Of a stretch of 7,295 nt of DNA, positions 6,691-7,295 are shown piece by piece (the stretch's first letter is position 1; each line of letters begins with the position of its first letter). Source of the DNA: DASTHG01 sp041498155 (lineage in GTDB: Bacteria; Gemmatimonadota; Gemmatimonadetes; Gemmatimonadales; GWC2-71-9); NCBI GenBank assembly GCA_041498155.1, contig JBGQHV010000167.1:1-7295 (forward strand). The letters run 5' to 3'. A program made the translations under genes and the position numbers. Under the pieces are notes generated by a model that was not told the DNA's origin, made no database searches, and saw nothing but the letters and a program-made list of their open reading frames with translations.

Positions 6691-7271
6691 GACTCGAGCA
6701 CGCGCCGCAGCAGCACGCGCGCCTTCACCCAGTCCCGCTGCACCGTGCGGGTCGTGAGGCCAAGCGCATCGGCCGTTTCCTGCTCCGTCAGCCCGCCGAA
6801 AAACCGGCACTCGACGACTCGCGCGAGGCGCGGCTCCCCGATCGCGAGGCGGTCCAGGGCCTCGTGGAGCTGCAACAGCACCTCCGGCTGATCCTCGACG
6901 GCCAGGACCTCCTCGTCGAGGGTGATCTGCCGGCGCGCGCCCCCCCGCTTGAGGGCGCCCCGCTCCCGTGCCCGGTCCACCAGCACGTGCCGCATGGCCA
7001 GCGATGCCAATGCCATGAAGTGCGCGCGGTCCTGCCATCCCGCGCGCGACTGGTCCACGAGCTTGAGGTAGGCCTCGTGCACCAGCCCCGTCGTCGACAA
7101 CGTGCCACCCCGACCGCCCACCGCAAGGCGGCGATGGGCGATCGCACGCAACTCCTGATAGGTGAGCGCGACAACCTGGTCGAGCGCTTGCTGCGTGTCG
7201 GTCCGCAGCTCCGTGAGGACGTCGGTGGGTGTCGTCGGGGCATCCATGAGGGCGATGTCGTGTCTTGGCAC
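6687..7271 (-). CDS. ECF-like RNA polymerase sigma factor (TIGR02999 / Sigma70_ECF type)
   Basis: A 194-residue sigma factor directing RNA polymerase to an unknown promoter set. Region 2 spans about 26-105 and includes TTGLVHEAYLKLVD (60-73), the hallmark block of the TIGR02999 group, followed by FMALASLAMRHVLVDRARER. Region 4 spans about 135-192, with the helix-turn-helix LTEQETADALGLTTRTVQRD at 161-180. No C-terminal extension and no anti-sigma gene are visible; the next gene is the kinase, overlapped by 4 nt. Ser/Thr at 57-61 stand where classical ECF factors carry acidic residues, which suggests control by phosphorylation. The start is uncertain: GTG 7271 has GAGGAG at 7274-7279, but only 2 nt away, and lies in a hairpin; ATG 7247 would give a 186-residue protein of more usual N-terminal length but has no Shine-Dalgarno. 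The promoter lies at or beyond the right edge. Confidence 0.92.
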   Translation of the reverse strand: MPRHDIALMDAPTTPTDVLTELRTDTQQALDQVVALTYQELRAIAHRRLAVGGRGGTLSTTGLVHEAYLKLVDQSRAGWQDRAHFMALASLAMRHVLVDRARERGALKRGGARRQITLDEEVLAVEDQPEVLLQLHEALDRLAIGEPRLARVVECRFFGGLTEQETADALGLTTRTVQRDWVKARVLLRRVLES

Positions 7272-7274
7272 GAC
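7257..7274 (-). promoter_or_regulatory. Hairpin over the proposed sigma-factor start codon
   Basis: In the minus-strand transcript GTCGTG (7274-7269) pairs perfectly with CACGAC (7262-7257) around a 6-nt loop. The 5' arm contains the GTG start at 7271-7269 and the last G of the GAGGAG Shine-Dalgarno. The structure could limit initiation at this GTG. It could equally be chance, or a sign that ATG 7247, just downstream of the hairpin, is the real start. Confidence 0.3.
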
Positions 7275-7279
7275 TCCTC
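7274..7279 (-). promoter_or_regulatory. Shine-Dalgarno candidate for the sigma factor
   Basis: GAGGAG reads on the minus strand 2 nt before GTG 7271; if only GAGG (7279-7276) pairs, the spacing is 4 nt. This is shorter than the usual 5-9 nt but is the only Shine-Dalgarno near either candidate start. Confidence 0.4.
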
Positions 7280-7295
7280 GTAATACCAGGTGAGA

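Noticed and set aside
6691..7038. Upstream extension of the kinase reading frame
   Set aside because: It overlaps the sigma-factor gene out of frame, is low-complexity Gly/Ala/Arg, and the kinase N-terminal domain begins at TTG 6690.

Overview
This is a gene-dense, GC-rich bacterial chromosomal window with seven coding regions and almost no intergenic DNA. The best clue to the host is the minus-strand pair: a TIGR02999/Sigma70_ECF-type sigma factor directly followed by a Hanks-type Ser/Thr kinase with a TolB/FlgO-like and TPR C-terminus. This pairing is typical of Gemmatimonadota and Acidobacteriota. The kinase-domain wording leans towards Gemmatimonadota, but this is inferred from memory of the families and not from a search.

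Plus strand, 1-4061: a tightly packed, probably single transcription unit whose promoter lies left of the window. It runs: the C-terminal tail of a small unknown protein (possible antitoxin position); a zeta-toxin-like P-loop kinase/ATPase of the COG4185 type; an ABC transporter ATPase; its multi-spanning permease; and a membrane-anchored alpha/beta hydrolase of the PHB-depolymerase/feruloyl-esterase type. Neighbouring genes overlap by 8, 4 and 4 nt or are separated by 3 nt, so translation is probably coupled along the whole chain. The permease has no ATG, GTG or TTG at its expected start. The best candidate is an ACG codon placed 8 nt after a strong GGAGG Shine-Dalgarno, and this is the most unusual observation in the window.

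Minus strand, 7271-4084: an ECF-like sigma factor and a transmembrane Ser/Thr kinase overlap by a TTGA stop/start, with no anti-sigma gene between them. The sigma factor carries Ser/Thr residues where classical ECF factors have acidic residues in region 2.2. That fits the known mode in which a partner kinase activates the sigma factor by phosphorylation (the EcfP-PknT / ECF43 model). A small hairpin covers the proposed GTG start of the sigma gene.

The two units converge, with 22 nt between their stop codons. No tRNA, rRNA, CRISPR array, insertion sequence or phage gene was seen. The window is mostly recognisable families. What looks less described is the combination of a zeta-like kinase, an ABC exporter and a secreted hydrolase in one coupled operon, together with the non-canonical permease start.
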